DNA of 11,038 nt, taken from NCBI GenBank assembly GCA_947176685.1, contig CAMWRL010000056.1:1-11038 (forward strand). The letters are read 5' to 3'. Under the pieces are notes generated by a model. It saw only the letters and a list, made by a program, of their open reading frames with translations, made no database searches and had not been told where the DNA came from. A program made the position numbers and the translations under genes. Within the stretch, counting starts at the first letter, position 1. The number at the start of each line of letters is the position of its first letter. The DNA is from an uncultured Ruminococcus sp. GTDB lineage: Bacteria > Bacillota > Clostridia > Oscillospirales > Ruminococcaceae. Below, piece after piece: positions 1 through 5,721 of the stretch.

Positions 1-60
1 ATTTTAGGAGATATGCTGGACGAATTATTATTTTTATGTTATGATGTAAATAAAAGTTGA
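1..60 (+). CDS. C-terminal end of an upstream gene (partial)
   Basis: Reading from base 1 in frame 1 gives 19 sense codons, ending in ...DELLFLCYDVNKS and a TGA at 58-60. The other two plus frames hit stops early (TAG at 5-7, TGA by about 44). The gap to the next start codon is only 18 bases and contains that gene's ribosome binding site, which is typical of two genes in one operon. The fragment is too short to recognise a family. It could be chance open frame, but the spacing and the protein-like composition favour a real gene end. The start lies outside the window. Confidence 0.55.
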   Translation: MLGDMLDELLFLCYDVNKS

Positions 61-78
61 AGTGAAAGGAAGTTTTTT

Positions 79-642
79 ATGAAAGTCTGGACTGTACAAA
101 ATAAAGTAGTTTTTGATGAAATTAACACATCCGGAGCTTATTGGCCTAATTTTCTTAAAAGCGAATATATTCGTACTAATCCTAAATTGGTGGATTTGTA
201 TTCAGTTCTTATAATGAATTATAATTCTATCAATAATTCAGCGTTGCTTGGCGTTGTTTTCGGATTTCTTGGAATAAATGATACTCAAATCTTTGAATTT
301 CCGACATTTGAAAATTTTTACCAGTATATAAGGACAAAGAGTAATGTAATAGAAAGTTTATGGAATCAGCTTTTGAAACGTGAAGATATGTTCATTATGG
401 AACTTGATTATAAGGAAGATTTCAACCCTTTGTTTATTGATATAAATGATTTTCAGTTTCTTATGCCTCCTATAATGATTCTTCCGCCTTATGTGGAAAG
501 TGATGTTGCAAGAATCAGCAGAAATCTTGCTAATGGTACTTGTAGTGTTTCACCTTTGCCGAGTGGTATAATTCAGGCTCATCTTCCGTACATAAAGCGT
601 GAAAATATAACAAATATTTATAAACCCTTTTTGCTTAAATGA
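79..642 (+). CDS. Small cytosolic protein resembling the DUF3841 family
   Basis: The 187-residue product has no signal peptide and no clear membrane segment. It begins MKVWTVQ and has an acidic/hydrophobic stretch ELDYKEDFNPLFIDINDFQF near residues 107-126. This pairing recalls DUF3841 proteins, which start with a W-T-I-Q-like motif and carry an L-E-L-D...D-F stretch late in the chain and whose role is unknown. That assignment is from memory of the family pattern and is tentative. The start is supported by AAAGGAAG at 65-72, six bases before the ATG. The gene is rich in Asn, Ile, Phe and Tyr codons; a sampled 60-base row has about 32% G+C, against about 43% in a sampled row of pheS, so it may be more recently acquired or poorly expressed. 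It probably shares an operon with the gene ending at 60. Confidence 0.75.
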   Translation: MKVWTVQNKVVFDEINTSGAYWPNFLKSEYIRTNPKLVDLYSVLIMNYNSINNSALLGVVFGFLGINDTQIFEFPTFENFYQYIRTKSNVIESLWNQLLKREDMFIMELDYKEDFNPLFIDINDFQFLMPPIMILPPYVESDVARISRNLANGTCSVSPLPSGIIQAHLPYIKRENITNIYKPFLLK

Positions 643-676
643 TGTTAATTTAAAAAACTGAACTGAATAATGTATG

Positions 677-714
677 AAAAATGTTCCCTGTTTCAGTATG
701 GGGAATATTTTTTT
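677..714 (+). terminator. Intrinsic terminator after the DUF3841-like gene
   Basis: AATGTTCCC (680-688) pairs with GGGAATATT (701-709) with one G-U pair. The loop is 12 bases and a run of seven T's (708-714) follows. It sits 35 bases after the stop codon and just before the next promoter, so it separates the two transcription units. Confidence 0.7.
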
Positions 715-719
715 GCATA

Positions 720-748
720 TTGACATTTTAAGGAAAACATACTATAAT
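720..748 (+). promoter_or_regulatory. Consensus sigma-A promoter for the patatin operon
   Basis: TTGACA at 720-725 and TATAAT at 743-748 are separated by 17 bases, a perfect match to the housekeeping consensus in both boxes and spacing. The expected start is near 755, leaving a leader of about 25 bases with an AAAGGA ribosome binding site before the ATG at 781. Confidence 0.9.
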
Positions 749-780
749 ATATCCTGTAAAAAACTGAAAGGAATATTGCT

Positions 781-1629
781 ATGAAGTACGGACTTGTTAT
801 GGAGGGCGGTGCAATGCGTGGAATGTTCACCGCCGGAGTTATGGACGTTATGATGGAAAACGGTATAGAGTTTGACGGGGCGGCAGGCGTATCAGCCGGA
901 GCGGCGTTTGGCTGTAACTATAAGTCCGGTCAGATAAGACGGGTTATACGTTATAATACAAGGTTCTGCCGAAATCAGCGTTATTGCAGTCTGCGGTCGC
1001 TGATAAGAACGGGGAATATTTTTGAAGCGGAGTTCTGCTACCACGAAGTCCCCGAAAAACTTGACGTTTTTGACACCGAAAGATACAATAATTCGCCTAT
1101 GGAGTTCTGGATAGTCTGCACTGACGTTGAAACTGGTAAACCTGTATATCACAAATCAGTAAGAATGAATTACAATGAGCTTGAATGGTTAAGAGCGTCA
1201 GCGTCTATGCCGCTGGTTTCAAGGGCGGTTGAGATTGACGGGAAAAAGTTTCTTGACGGCGGAATTTCGGACTCCATACCGCTGAGGTTTATGGAAAAGT
1301 CCGGTTATGACAGAAACGTTGTGATTCTCACGCAGCCCAGAAATTATGTCAAACCGCCGAGCAGTACGGCAAGGAGACTGAAACCGCTTTTCCGCAGCTA
1401 TCCTAATCTTGCAAAAGCTATGAATAACCGTCATAAGATGTACAACGCCGAACTTGAATATATAAGGCGTTCGGAGCAGGCGGGGAAAGCGTTGGTAATT
1501 GCACCGCCGGAAAAGCTTCCGATAGGGCATATCGAACATAATCCGGACGTACTCCGTGAGGTTTACCGCATTGGAAGGAATACCGCAAATAAATATCTTG
1601 ATAAGATAAAAACCTTTATATCGGAATGA
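781..1629 (+). CDS. Patatin-like phospholipase, YjjU type
   Basis: A 282-residue serine acyl hydrolase of the patatin family, expected to cleave acyl esters of phospholipids or similar lipids in the cytosol or at the inner membrane face. All hallmark motifs are visible: the oxyanion-hole loop EGGAMRG (8-14), the nucleophile elbow GVSAG (36-40, Ser38) and the catalytic aspartate in DGG (159-161, Asp159). The C-terminal part from about residue 165, including the RHKMYNAELEYI stretch, resembles the DUF6363 domain found after the hydrolase fold in YjjU-like proteins. There is no signal peptide. Length is normal for the subgroup. The ATG follows AAAGGA and a consensus promoter, so the start is secure. 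It is the first gene of a two-gene unit with the ORF at 1639. The physiological substrate of this subgroup is not established. Patatins also occur in anti-phage systems, but no nucleotide cyclase or other defence partner is present here. Confidence 0.92.
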   Translation: MKYGLVMEGGAMRGMFTAGVMDVMMENGIEFDGAAGVSAGAAFGCNYKSGQIRRVIRYNTRFCRNQRYCSLRSLIRTGNIFEAEFCYHEVPEKLDVFDTERYNNSPMEFWIVCTDVETGKPVYHKSVRMNYNELEWLRASASMPLVSRAVEIDGKKFLDGGISDSIPLRFMEKSGYDRNVVILTQPRNYVKPPSSTARRLKPLFRSYPNLAKAMNNRHKMYNAELEYIRRSEQAGKALVIAPPEKLPIGHIEHNPDVLREVYRIGRNTANKYLDKIKTFISE

Positions 1630-1638
1630 GGATAATAT

Positions 1639-2130
1639 ATGTCATTTGATTTGGAAATTCTTGTTGAGGGCAGAAAAAGGCTTAAACCGTCAGTAATAGA
1701 AAATATAAGAATTGAGGTAAACTCCCAGTCAGGCGGAAGACATCGTTATGAAAGTACTTTCACCTATATGACGGAAAGGCGTGGTTCGTGGTGCAGTTTA
1801 TTTGAGACGGCTTTAAGTGAAAGGTGTTTCAGTGCATACAATATTGCCAAAATAAAAAGTATGCCTAAATCAGAAATAGATTATCCTTTCTGGGAAGACG
1901 ACAGATGCGGTATGTTTGTACTGAATATCCGTCCGGAATATCAACATTCATTTAAAAATGTTATGATTCATTTGCAGACGGCTTCACCCAAAAAAAGAAT
2001 AATGTTTCTTCCACGATTGCAGGGCAGTGAACATAACAACGTTTGCGGAGTAATAACACTGGACAAATTTTTTGAACTCCTTGACAATGATAAAATTCTT
2101 TTTAATATTGCATATATAATTCAGAATTAG
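1639..2130 (+). CDS. Hypothetical protein, second gene of the patatin operon
   Basis: I do not recognise this 163-residue protein. It starts 9 bases after the patatin stop, and its ribosome binding site (GAGGAT, about 1628-1633) overlaps the patatin TGA, so the two are almost surely cotranscribed and perhaps translationally coupled. It has no signal peptide or membrane helix and looks globular and cytosolic. It is basic in the N-terminal half, with a WCSLFETALSERCF segment (about 51-64), a WEDDRCGMFVL segment (85-95), and an amphipathic C-terminal segment LDKFFELLDNDKILFNIAYI. The alternation of beta-like and helical stretches suggests a small alpha/beta fold, but no active-site signature is visible. 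The stop is followed directly by a strong terminator. Confidence 0.8.
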   Translation: MSFDLEILVEGRKRLKPSVIENIRIEVNSQSGGRHRYESTFTYMTERRGSWCSLFETALSERCFSAYNIAKIKSMPKSEIDYPFWEDDRCGMFVLNIRPEYQHSFKNVMIHLQTASPKKRIMFLPRLQGSEHNNVCGVITLDKFFELLDNDKILFNIAYIIQN

Positions 2131-2136
2131 TATGTG

Positions 2137-2174
2137 AAAAAATCCGACAGACTTTTTATATCTGTCGGACTTTT
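2137..2174. terminator. Bidirectional terminator between patatin operon and thrH
   Basis: A perfect 9-bp stem TCCGACAGA (2143-2151) with TCTGTCGGA (2161-2169) encloses a 9-base loop. It is flanked by six A's (2137-2142) on the left and T's (2171-2174) on the right, so both strands carry a U-tract after the hairpin. The convergent genes end at 2130 and 2176, placing this hairpin as the shared terminator. Confidence 0.88.
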
Positions 2175-2175
2175 A

Positions 2176-2778
2176 TTATTTCATAGCTTTCTTGATAGCG
2201 TCGAGGAGTTCGCCGTAAGTTTCAAAAGCGGGGAGCTGAGGATAATCAGCCTTAATTTTTTCGGTACTTCTGAAAAGGAAACCAGCCTTGCTGTTGAGAA
2301 TCATTCCGAGGTCGTTGTAACTGTCGCCGCTTGCGATAGTTTCGTAGCCGATTGACTGGAGAGCCTTTACTGTTGTAAGTTTGGACTGTTCGCAGCGCAT
2401 CTTGAATCCTGTAATTTCGCCGTTTTCGGCAACTTCAAGGGAGTTGCAGAAAATAGTTGGCATACCGAGTTTTTTCATAAGGGGGGCGGCAAACTGTGTG
2501 AAAGTATCGCTTATAATTATAACCTGACAAAGTGAGCGCAGTTCGTCAAGAAATTCCTTTGCGCCGTCCATAGGGTCAATCTTAGCGATAGTTTCCTGAA
2601 TTTCCTTAAGACCGAGACCGTGTTCTTTGAGTACGCCCAGACGCCATGTCATAAGCTTGTCATAATCGGGTTCGTCACGGGTAGTTTTTTTAAGTTCCGG
2701 AATACCGCTTGCTTCTGCAAAGGCTATCCAGATTTCCGGAACGAGTACGCCTTCAAGGTCTAAACAGGTAATATACAT
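2176..2778 (-). CDS. thrH: ThrH-type phosphoserine phosphatase / homoserine phosphotransferase (HAD family)
   Basis: A 200-residue HAD-superfamily enzyme that closely matches the ThrH family described in Pseudomonas: it opens with YITCLDLEGVLVPEIWIAFA and continues with the TTRDEPDYD segment typical of that family. ThrH removes phosphate from L-phosphoserine and can transfer it to homoserine, linking serine and threonine synthesis in the cytosol. HAD motifs are present: Asp7 and Glu9 in DLEG (motif I, nucleophile Asp7; the Glu in place of the usual second Asp is normal for ThrH), Ser90 in IISDTF (motif II), Lys133 as the likely motif III lysine, and GDSYND (151-156, motif IV). Length is normal. 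The start has a strong GGAGGA ribosome binding site (complement of 2786-2793). The gene has its own promoter and is monocistronic here. In vivo substrate preference cannot be read from sequence. Confidence 0.9.
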   Translation of the reverse strand: MYITCLDLEGVLVPEIWIAFAEASGIPELKKTTRDEPDYDKLMTWRLGVLKEHGLGLKEIQETIAKIDPMDGAKEFLDELRSLCQVIIISDTFTQFAAPLMKKLGMPTIFCNSLEVAENGEITGFKMRCEQSKLTTVKALQSIGYETIASGDSYNDLGMILNSKAGFLFRSTEKIKADYPQLPAFETYGELLDAIKKAMK

Positions 2779-2785
2779 TTATATA

Positions 2786-2793
2786 ATCCTCCG
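2786..2793 (-). promoter_or_regulatory. Ribosome binding site of thrH
   Basis: On the minus strand CGGAGGAT lies seven bases before the ATG at 2776-2778, fixing the start. Confidence 0.85.
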
Positions 2794-2808
2794 TTGTTAT
2801 AGATTACC

Positions 2809-2822
2809 GGAAAAATTTTTCC
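2809..2822. promoter_or_regulatory. 14-bp perfect palindrome at the thrH transcription start (possible operator)
   Basis: GGAAAAATTTTTCC is a perfect palindrome. It lies just downstream of the thrH -10 box (2832-2837), at about +3 to +16 of the predicted transcript, where a repressor dimer could block initiation. As RNA it could only form a weak hairpin because there is no loop. A regulator cannot be named from sequence, and the symmetry could be chance in an A/T-rich leader. Confidence 0.4.
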
Positions 2823-2831
2823 AGCACTATC

Positions 2832-2860
2832 ATTATACAACATAACCGTCATTTTGTAAA
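2832..2860 (-). promoter_or_regulatory. Promoter of thrH
   Basis: On the minus strand TTTACA (complement of 2855-2860) and TATAAT (complement of 2832-2837) are 17 bases apart. This gives thrH its own near-consensus sigma-A promoter, with a leader of about 45 bases. Confidence 0.85.
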
Positions 2861-2870
2861 GCACTTTTTT

Positions 2871-2948
2871 TAATTCAGAATTAATAATTCACAATTCATA
2901 ATTATGAATTAAAAATAATTATGCATTATGCATTCTTAATTATTAATT
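2871..2948. repeat. AT-rich inverted-repeat element between thrH and the dockerin gene
   Basis: This 78-base stretch is almost pure A/T and full of symmetry. It contains TAATTC-A-GAATTA (2871-2883), a perfect 18-bp palindrome AATTCATAATTATGAATT (2893-2910), a near-tandem TTATGCAT/TATGCAT pair (about 2919-2933), and outer arms AATTAATAATT (2879-2889) and AATTATTAATT (2938-2948) that are exact inverted copies. The pattern resembles small dispersed intergenic elements of gut Clostridia that carry AATTATGAATTATGCATT-like units, but that is memory rather than a search. No transposase is present. Its right part overlaps the last codons of the dockerin gene (stop at 2926-2928). Confidence 0.6.
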
Positions 2949-5316
2949 GCCTCATAAGTACCATGTCAAAAGAATCAACCGATTTATCTCCGGTAAGGTC
3001 TGCTATGGCGTACTGCTTTTCGGTGAGGTTGCCTGCTCCGAGTACGTATTTTTCGAGAAGTACCAAATCAGCGACATTTACTTTTCCGTCTTCGTTAATA
3101 TCGCCCCTGAGACTTTCGGACATTCCGGCAACGGTTATTACCGGTATTTCAGCAGATACGCCGTTTGCGATAACGACTACTGAATAACTTCCCATTTCAG
3201 AAACTTCATATTCCTTTGATACTGCACCTTCGATAGCCTCTCCGTCGTGATACCACTGGTAAGAGGCATTTTCAACAGATACTTCCGGTTTTGCAATATA
3301 CGTGTCACCTTTTTCAAGTCTTATTTCATATGGTGCGGAATATACGGGGAATTTCACCGGAACATTACACTGTCCGCTTGTGAGTTCACCGGCTTTTGCC
3401 CAACCCTCTATTGCTTCATCCTGAACGAATACACGGATTGACTTTATAGAAGTTCCGGCTTTAACACCCATTACGTCGCCGAAAGCTATCTTAAATTCAG
3501 CGATATTGTCATTGACAGTAAGTGTTATGCCGTCGTGACTGCCTTTGTTATAGTAAATCCATCCGGCTGACTGTTTATAATACCAGTACGAAGTATCTGT
3601 ATCATAATTTTCTACACGGATATTCCATACAGGTTTCTGTGCATTATGCGAAATATCTGCCATTATGTACATATATTTGTCGTCGGCAGTGAGATATAGT
3701 TTATTGCCGTCGTCCTCTGCAATAATCATATCTTCCGTCCATTCATACGGAGAAGTAATAACACCGTCGGCGGTAGTATGACCGTTTATAGTATACATTC
3801 TGCCGTAATCTTCTTCAGGCTGAGTGCCTTTTTCATAAAAGTTATTGTCCGTACCCTCTGAATCACTTTTGCTTATCGTGAAAGTTCCCAGATAGTTTGC
3901 ACCAAGTGAAGCATTCCATACGTCCTCGTTGGCAAACTGTACTGAACGTAAATTCAACTGGTCAATGGTATTTTCGCCCATAGAGATTTTTAAATAAGCG
4001 TTCCAGTCGCCTGTCGGGAGACTGTCCGGCAGATTAAGTTCCAGTAATTCGTCAGACGTAGTACAGGAGTACCATTTATTGGAGTTTACAGCAACCGGAG
4101 TGCGGATAAAATTTCCGTTCTGTTCAAGGATGATTTCTACTTTCTGTTCCGGAATTGCGTTTGCGAAACCAGTATTTTCAACGCTGAAATCAAGGTTAAG
4201 CGTGCCGCCCTGTTTGACTGTTTCGGAAAGTTCGGACTTCCTGAGAACGAATCTGTAACCTAAATGGTCACGGATAAACTGGAAAACATTCTGACCATAA
4301 TACGCCGAATTGTCCACACCTTCAACGTCATACTTTTCACCGAAGGTATAGTCCTTGTATAACTGGAATATATTGCCGTTTATGTAGCTGAGATGTGTCT
4401 TGTACATTTCGGGGACGGCGTTTTCAGGAAGATATGTGTCATATTTTTTAGCCCAGTCGAGGTTGCCGGAAAACTCTCCGCCATAGTATGAAGTGAGGGT
4501 TTGTTTTGAAAGCCACTCAATTTCAATGGGACGGTTTGCAAAAGTACCCAAATCGGAATCGCTTCCCATATAGCCGTCATTGTAGAGACCTACACGAAGC
4601 TCCTCGCCTGATGACTGGTAGTCCGCAAGGTCTTTGCGTTCAATGCCGACCCACTTTGCGAAGATGTCCGGAGTACGCACGGTTACGGGAATCGGAGACG
4701 GCACACAGTCAAGCATTGCGTCAAGTACCTGCGCTTTGTAATCTACAGATGTATATTTACCGCCGTGCTGTTCGCCCCACTTGCCGACAAATCCGCTTTC
4801 CACATAGGCTATAATGTCCTTGTAGTCTTCCAGAAGTCCGCTGTCTTTAATCTGTCTGATATGGTCAAGTACTTTGTCAAAACTTGCCGGTTCAGGATTG
4901 TCCCTGCCGTTGGCGTCATAACGGAATCGCAATGCAACCATACAGCCGTTTTTTCGGCAGTTTTCGAGAGTGGTACGCCACGCACTGAAAAAAGCCTCAT
5001 CAAGGTCGTAATCCTTACCGTCAGTGTAGTTGCCGTTATCATCTGTAGTGCCGTTTGAACCGGAAGAAAACGCCCCTATATCTATAAAGAATAAGACAAT
5101 ATCTCCGGTGGGGTTGTAAGTGGGAGTGTTATTAGGTTTGCAGACAGCCCAGCAGGTGGACGTATATCCGCAAGCCGGATTGCTGAGAGTACCAACTTTT
5201 TCAGTATAGGAAATGCCGCTGTCTTTCATACCCTCTGCGGAAACCGGAATACTTGTCATTCCGGCAAGCATTACCGGAACGCTTATGGCTGATAATATTT
5301 TACTGAATGTTTTCAT
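2926..5316 (-). CDS. Secreted DUF4874/DUF4832 protein with CBM9-like, Ig-like and dockerin domains
   Basis: A 796-residue modular extracellular protein. Residues 1-27 form a signal peptide with likely cleavage after PVSA. The region from about 45 to 225 matches DUF4874 (NPACGY at 46-51, LRFRYDANG at 129-137, ESGFVGKWGEQHG at 173-185), a glycosidase-like TIM-barrel half. About 238-465 matches DUF4832, including LRVGLYNDGYMG and the closing GYRFVLRKSELSETVKQGG plus VENTGFANAIP beta-sandwich segment. Residues about 500-658 look like a CBM9-type carbohydrate-binding domain. About 662-730 is an Ig-like domain (SYQWYHDG, GSYSVVV) without the disulfide cysteines. Residues 736-796 are a type I dockerin with two calcium loops, at Asp739-Asp750 and Asp773-Asp784. 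The protein is therefore expected to dock onto a cohesin scaffold and act on, or bind, plant or host polysaccharide; no substrate can be assigned. A perfect AGGAGGT site (5324-5330) fixes the start. The final codons lie in the AT-rich repeat. Confidence 0.93.
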   Translation of the reverse strand: MKTFSKILSAISVPVMLAGMTSIPVSAEGMKDSGISYTEKVGTLSNPACGYTSTCWAVCKPNNTPTYNPTGDIVLFFIDIGAFSSGSNGTTDDNGNYTDGKDYDLDEAFFSAWRTTLENCRKNGCMVALRFRYDANGRDNPEPASFDKVLDHIRQIKDSGLLEDYKDIIAYVESGFVGKWGEQHGGKYTSVDYKAQVLDAMLDCVPSPIPVTVRTPDIFAKWVGIERKDLADYQSSGEELRVGLYNDGYMGSDSDLGTFANRPIEIEWLSKQTLTSYYGGEFSGNLDWAKKYDTYLPENAVPEMYKTHLSYINGNIFQLYKDYTFGEKYDVEGVDNSAYYGQNVFQFIRDHLGYRFVLRKSELSETVKQGGTLNLDFSVENTGFANAIPEQKVEIILEQNGNFIRTPVAVNSNKWYSCTTSDELLELNLPDSLPTGDWNAYLKISMGENTIDQLNLRSVQFANEDVWNASLGANYLGTFTISKSDSEGTDNNFYEKGTQPEEDYGRMYTINGHTTADGVITSPYEWTEDMIIAEDDGNKLYLTADDKYMYIMADISHNAQKPVWNIRVENYDTDTSYWYYKQSAGWIYYNKGSHDGITLTVNDNIAEFKIAFGDVMGVKAGTSIKSIRVFVQDEAIEGWAKAGELTSGQCNVPVKFPVYSAPYEIRLEKGDTYIAKPEVSVENASYQWYHDGEAIEGAVSKEYEVSEMGSYSVVVIANGVSAEIPVITVAGMSESLRGDINEDGKVNVADLVLLEKYVLGAGNLTEKQYAIADLTGDKSVDSFDMVLMRQLIIKNA

Positions 5317-5323
5317 AATAAAA

Positions 5324-5330
5324 ACCTCCT
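5324..5330 (-). promoter_or_regulatory. Ribosome binding site of the dockerin gene
   Basis: AGGAGGT on the minus strand is a full anti-16S match seven bases before the ATG, which suggests efficient translation. Confidence 0.88.
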
Positions 5331-5344
5331 GATATTTTAATATA

Positions 5345-5373
5345 ATTTTAGCACATTCTGACAGAAATTACAA
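5345..5373 (-). promoter_or_regulatory. Probable promoter of the dockerin gene
   Basis: On the minus strand TTGTAA (complement of 5368-5373) and TAAAAT (complement of 5345-5350) are 17 bases apart, with a short leader before the ribosome binding site. The boxes deviate from consensus, so it is a weaker promoter than its neighbours and could be activator dependent. Confidence 0.6.
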
Positions 5374-5392
5374 GAAAATTTATGATTTTTTC

Positions 5393-5421
5393 TTGACAAA
5401 CCAGAAAAAATATGATATTAT
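5393..5421 (+). promoter_or_regulatory. Promoter of the pheST T-box transcript
   Basis: TTGACA at 5393-5398 and TATTAT at 5416-5421 are 17 bases apart. Transcription should start near 5428, producing a leader of about 290 bases before pheS. The -35 box lies only 19 bases from the -35 box of the divergent dockerin-gene promoter. Confidence 0.85.
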
Positions 5422-5427
5422 AAAAAA

Positions 5428-5690
5428 TACATACGATGATTATGTGTAAGTAACCAGTAACAGAACTGTTTTTCAGAGAGTCCGCACCATCGGCTGTAAG
5501 TGCGTTCAACAGTGTTGCGGCGAATTTCAGCATAGGAGTATTCCGGCGGAAACTTTCAGACTAAGCCGGAGTGTTGGCGTTCACGCCCCAACGCCGCAGA
5601 GTGCAGAAGATTATATCTTCTGAATATGGGTGGTACCACGGGTTTTTTAATAACGCTCGTCCCATTGTATCGGGGACGGGTGTTTTTTTG
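5428..5690 (+). promoter_or_regulatory. T-box leader (tRNA-Phe sensing) of pheST
   Basis: This leader senses uncharged tRNA-Phe: the tRNA anticodon pairs with a specifier codon and its free 3' end stabilises an antiterminator. Visible parts are the early CAGAGAGTCC segment (5474-5483); an upper Stem I helix CCGCA/TGCGG (5482-5486 with 5516-5520); a UUC triplet at 5526-5528 followed by A, which fits a Phe specifier on the 3' side of Stem I; a 7-bp helix TTCCGGC/GCCGGAG (5541-5547 with 5565-5571); an 8-bp Stem III CAGAAGAT/ATCTTCTG (5604-5622); and the T-box GGGTGGTACCACGG (5628-5641). The antiterminator folds as 5626-5630 with 5661-5665 and 5638-5642 with 5656-5660, leaving the UGGUACC bulge. 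UGGU can pair with the ACCA end of a tRNA with discriminator A. The specifier assignment was made by eye, not by a computed fold, but the downstream genes support it. Confidence 0.93.
5653..5689 (+). terminator. T-box regulated terminator
   Basis: ACGCTCGTCCC (5653-5663) pairs with GGGACGGGTGT (5673-5683) in an 11-bp stem with two G-U pairs, followed by a run of T's to 5689. Its left arm, 5656-5663, is the same sequence that closes the antiterminator, so the two structures exclude each other. In the absence of uncharged tRNA-Phe, transcription should stop here before pheS. Confidence 0.9.
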
Positions 5691-5721
5691 TCTCCGCAAT
5701 TCTATGAAAGGAATATAATTT

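Noticed and set aside
781..2130. Patatin gene as effector of a CBASS-like anti-phage system
   Set aside because: No nucleotide cyclase, ubiquitin-like or HORMA/TRIP13 gene is nearby, and the patatin matches the housekeeping YjjU type with its C-terminal domain.
2134..2355. Plus-strand open frame of 73 codons beginning just after the 163-residue gene
   Set aside because: It starts in the terminator hairpin, has no ribosome binding site, and lies antisense to the well-supported thrH gene.
2871..2948. CRISPR array or insertion sequence
   Set aside because: The repeats are nested A/T-rich palindromes without regular spacers, and no transposase or cas gene is present.
5348..5533. Minus-strand open frame of 61 codons opposite the T-box
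   Set aside because: It lies antisense to T-box Stem I and both divergent promoters, with no start signal; it is a chance frame.
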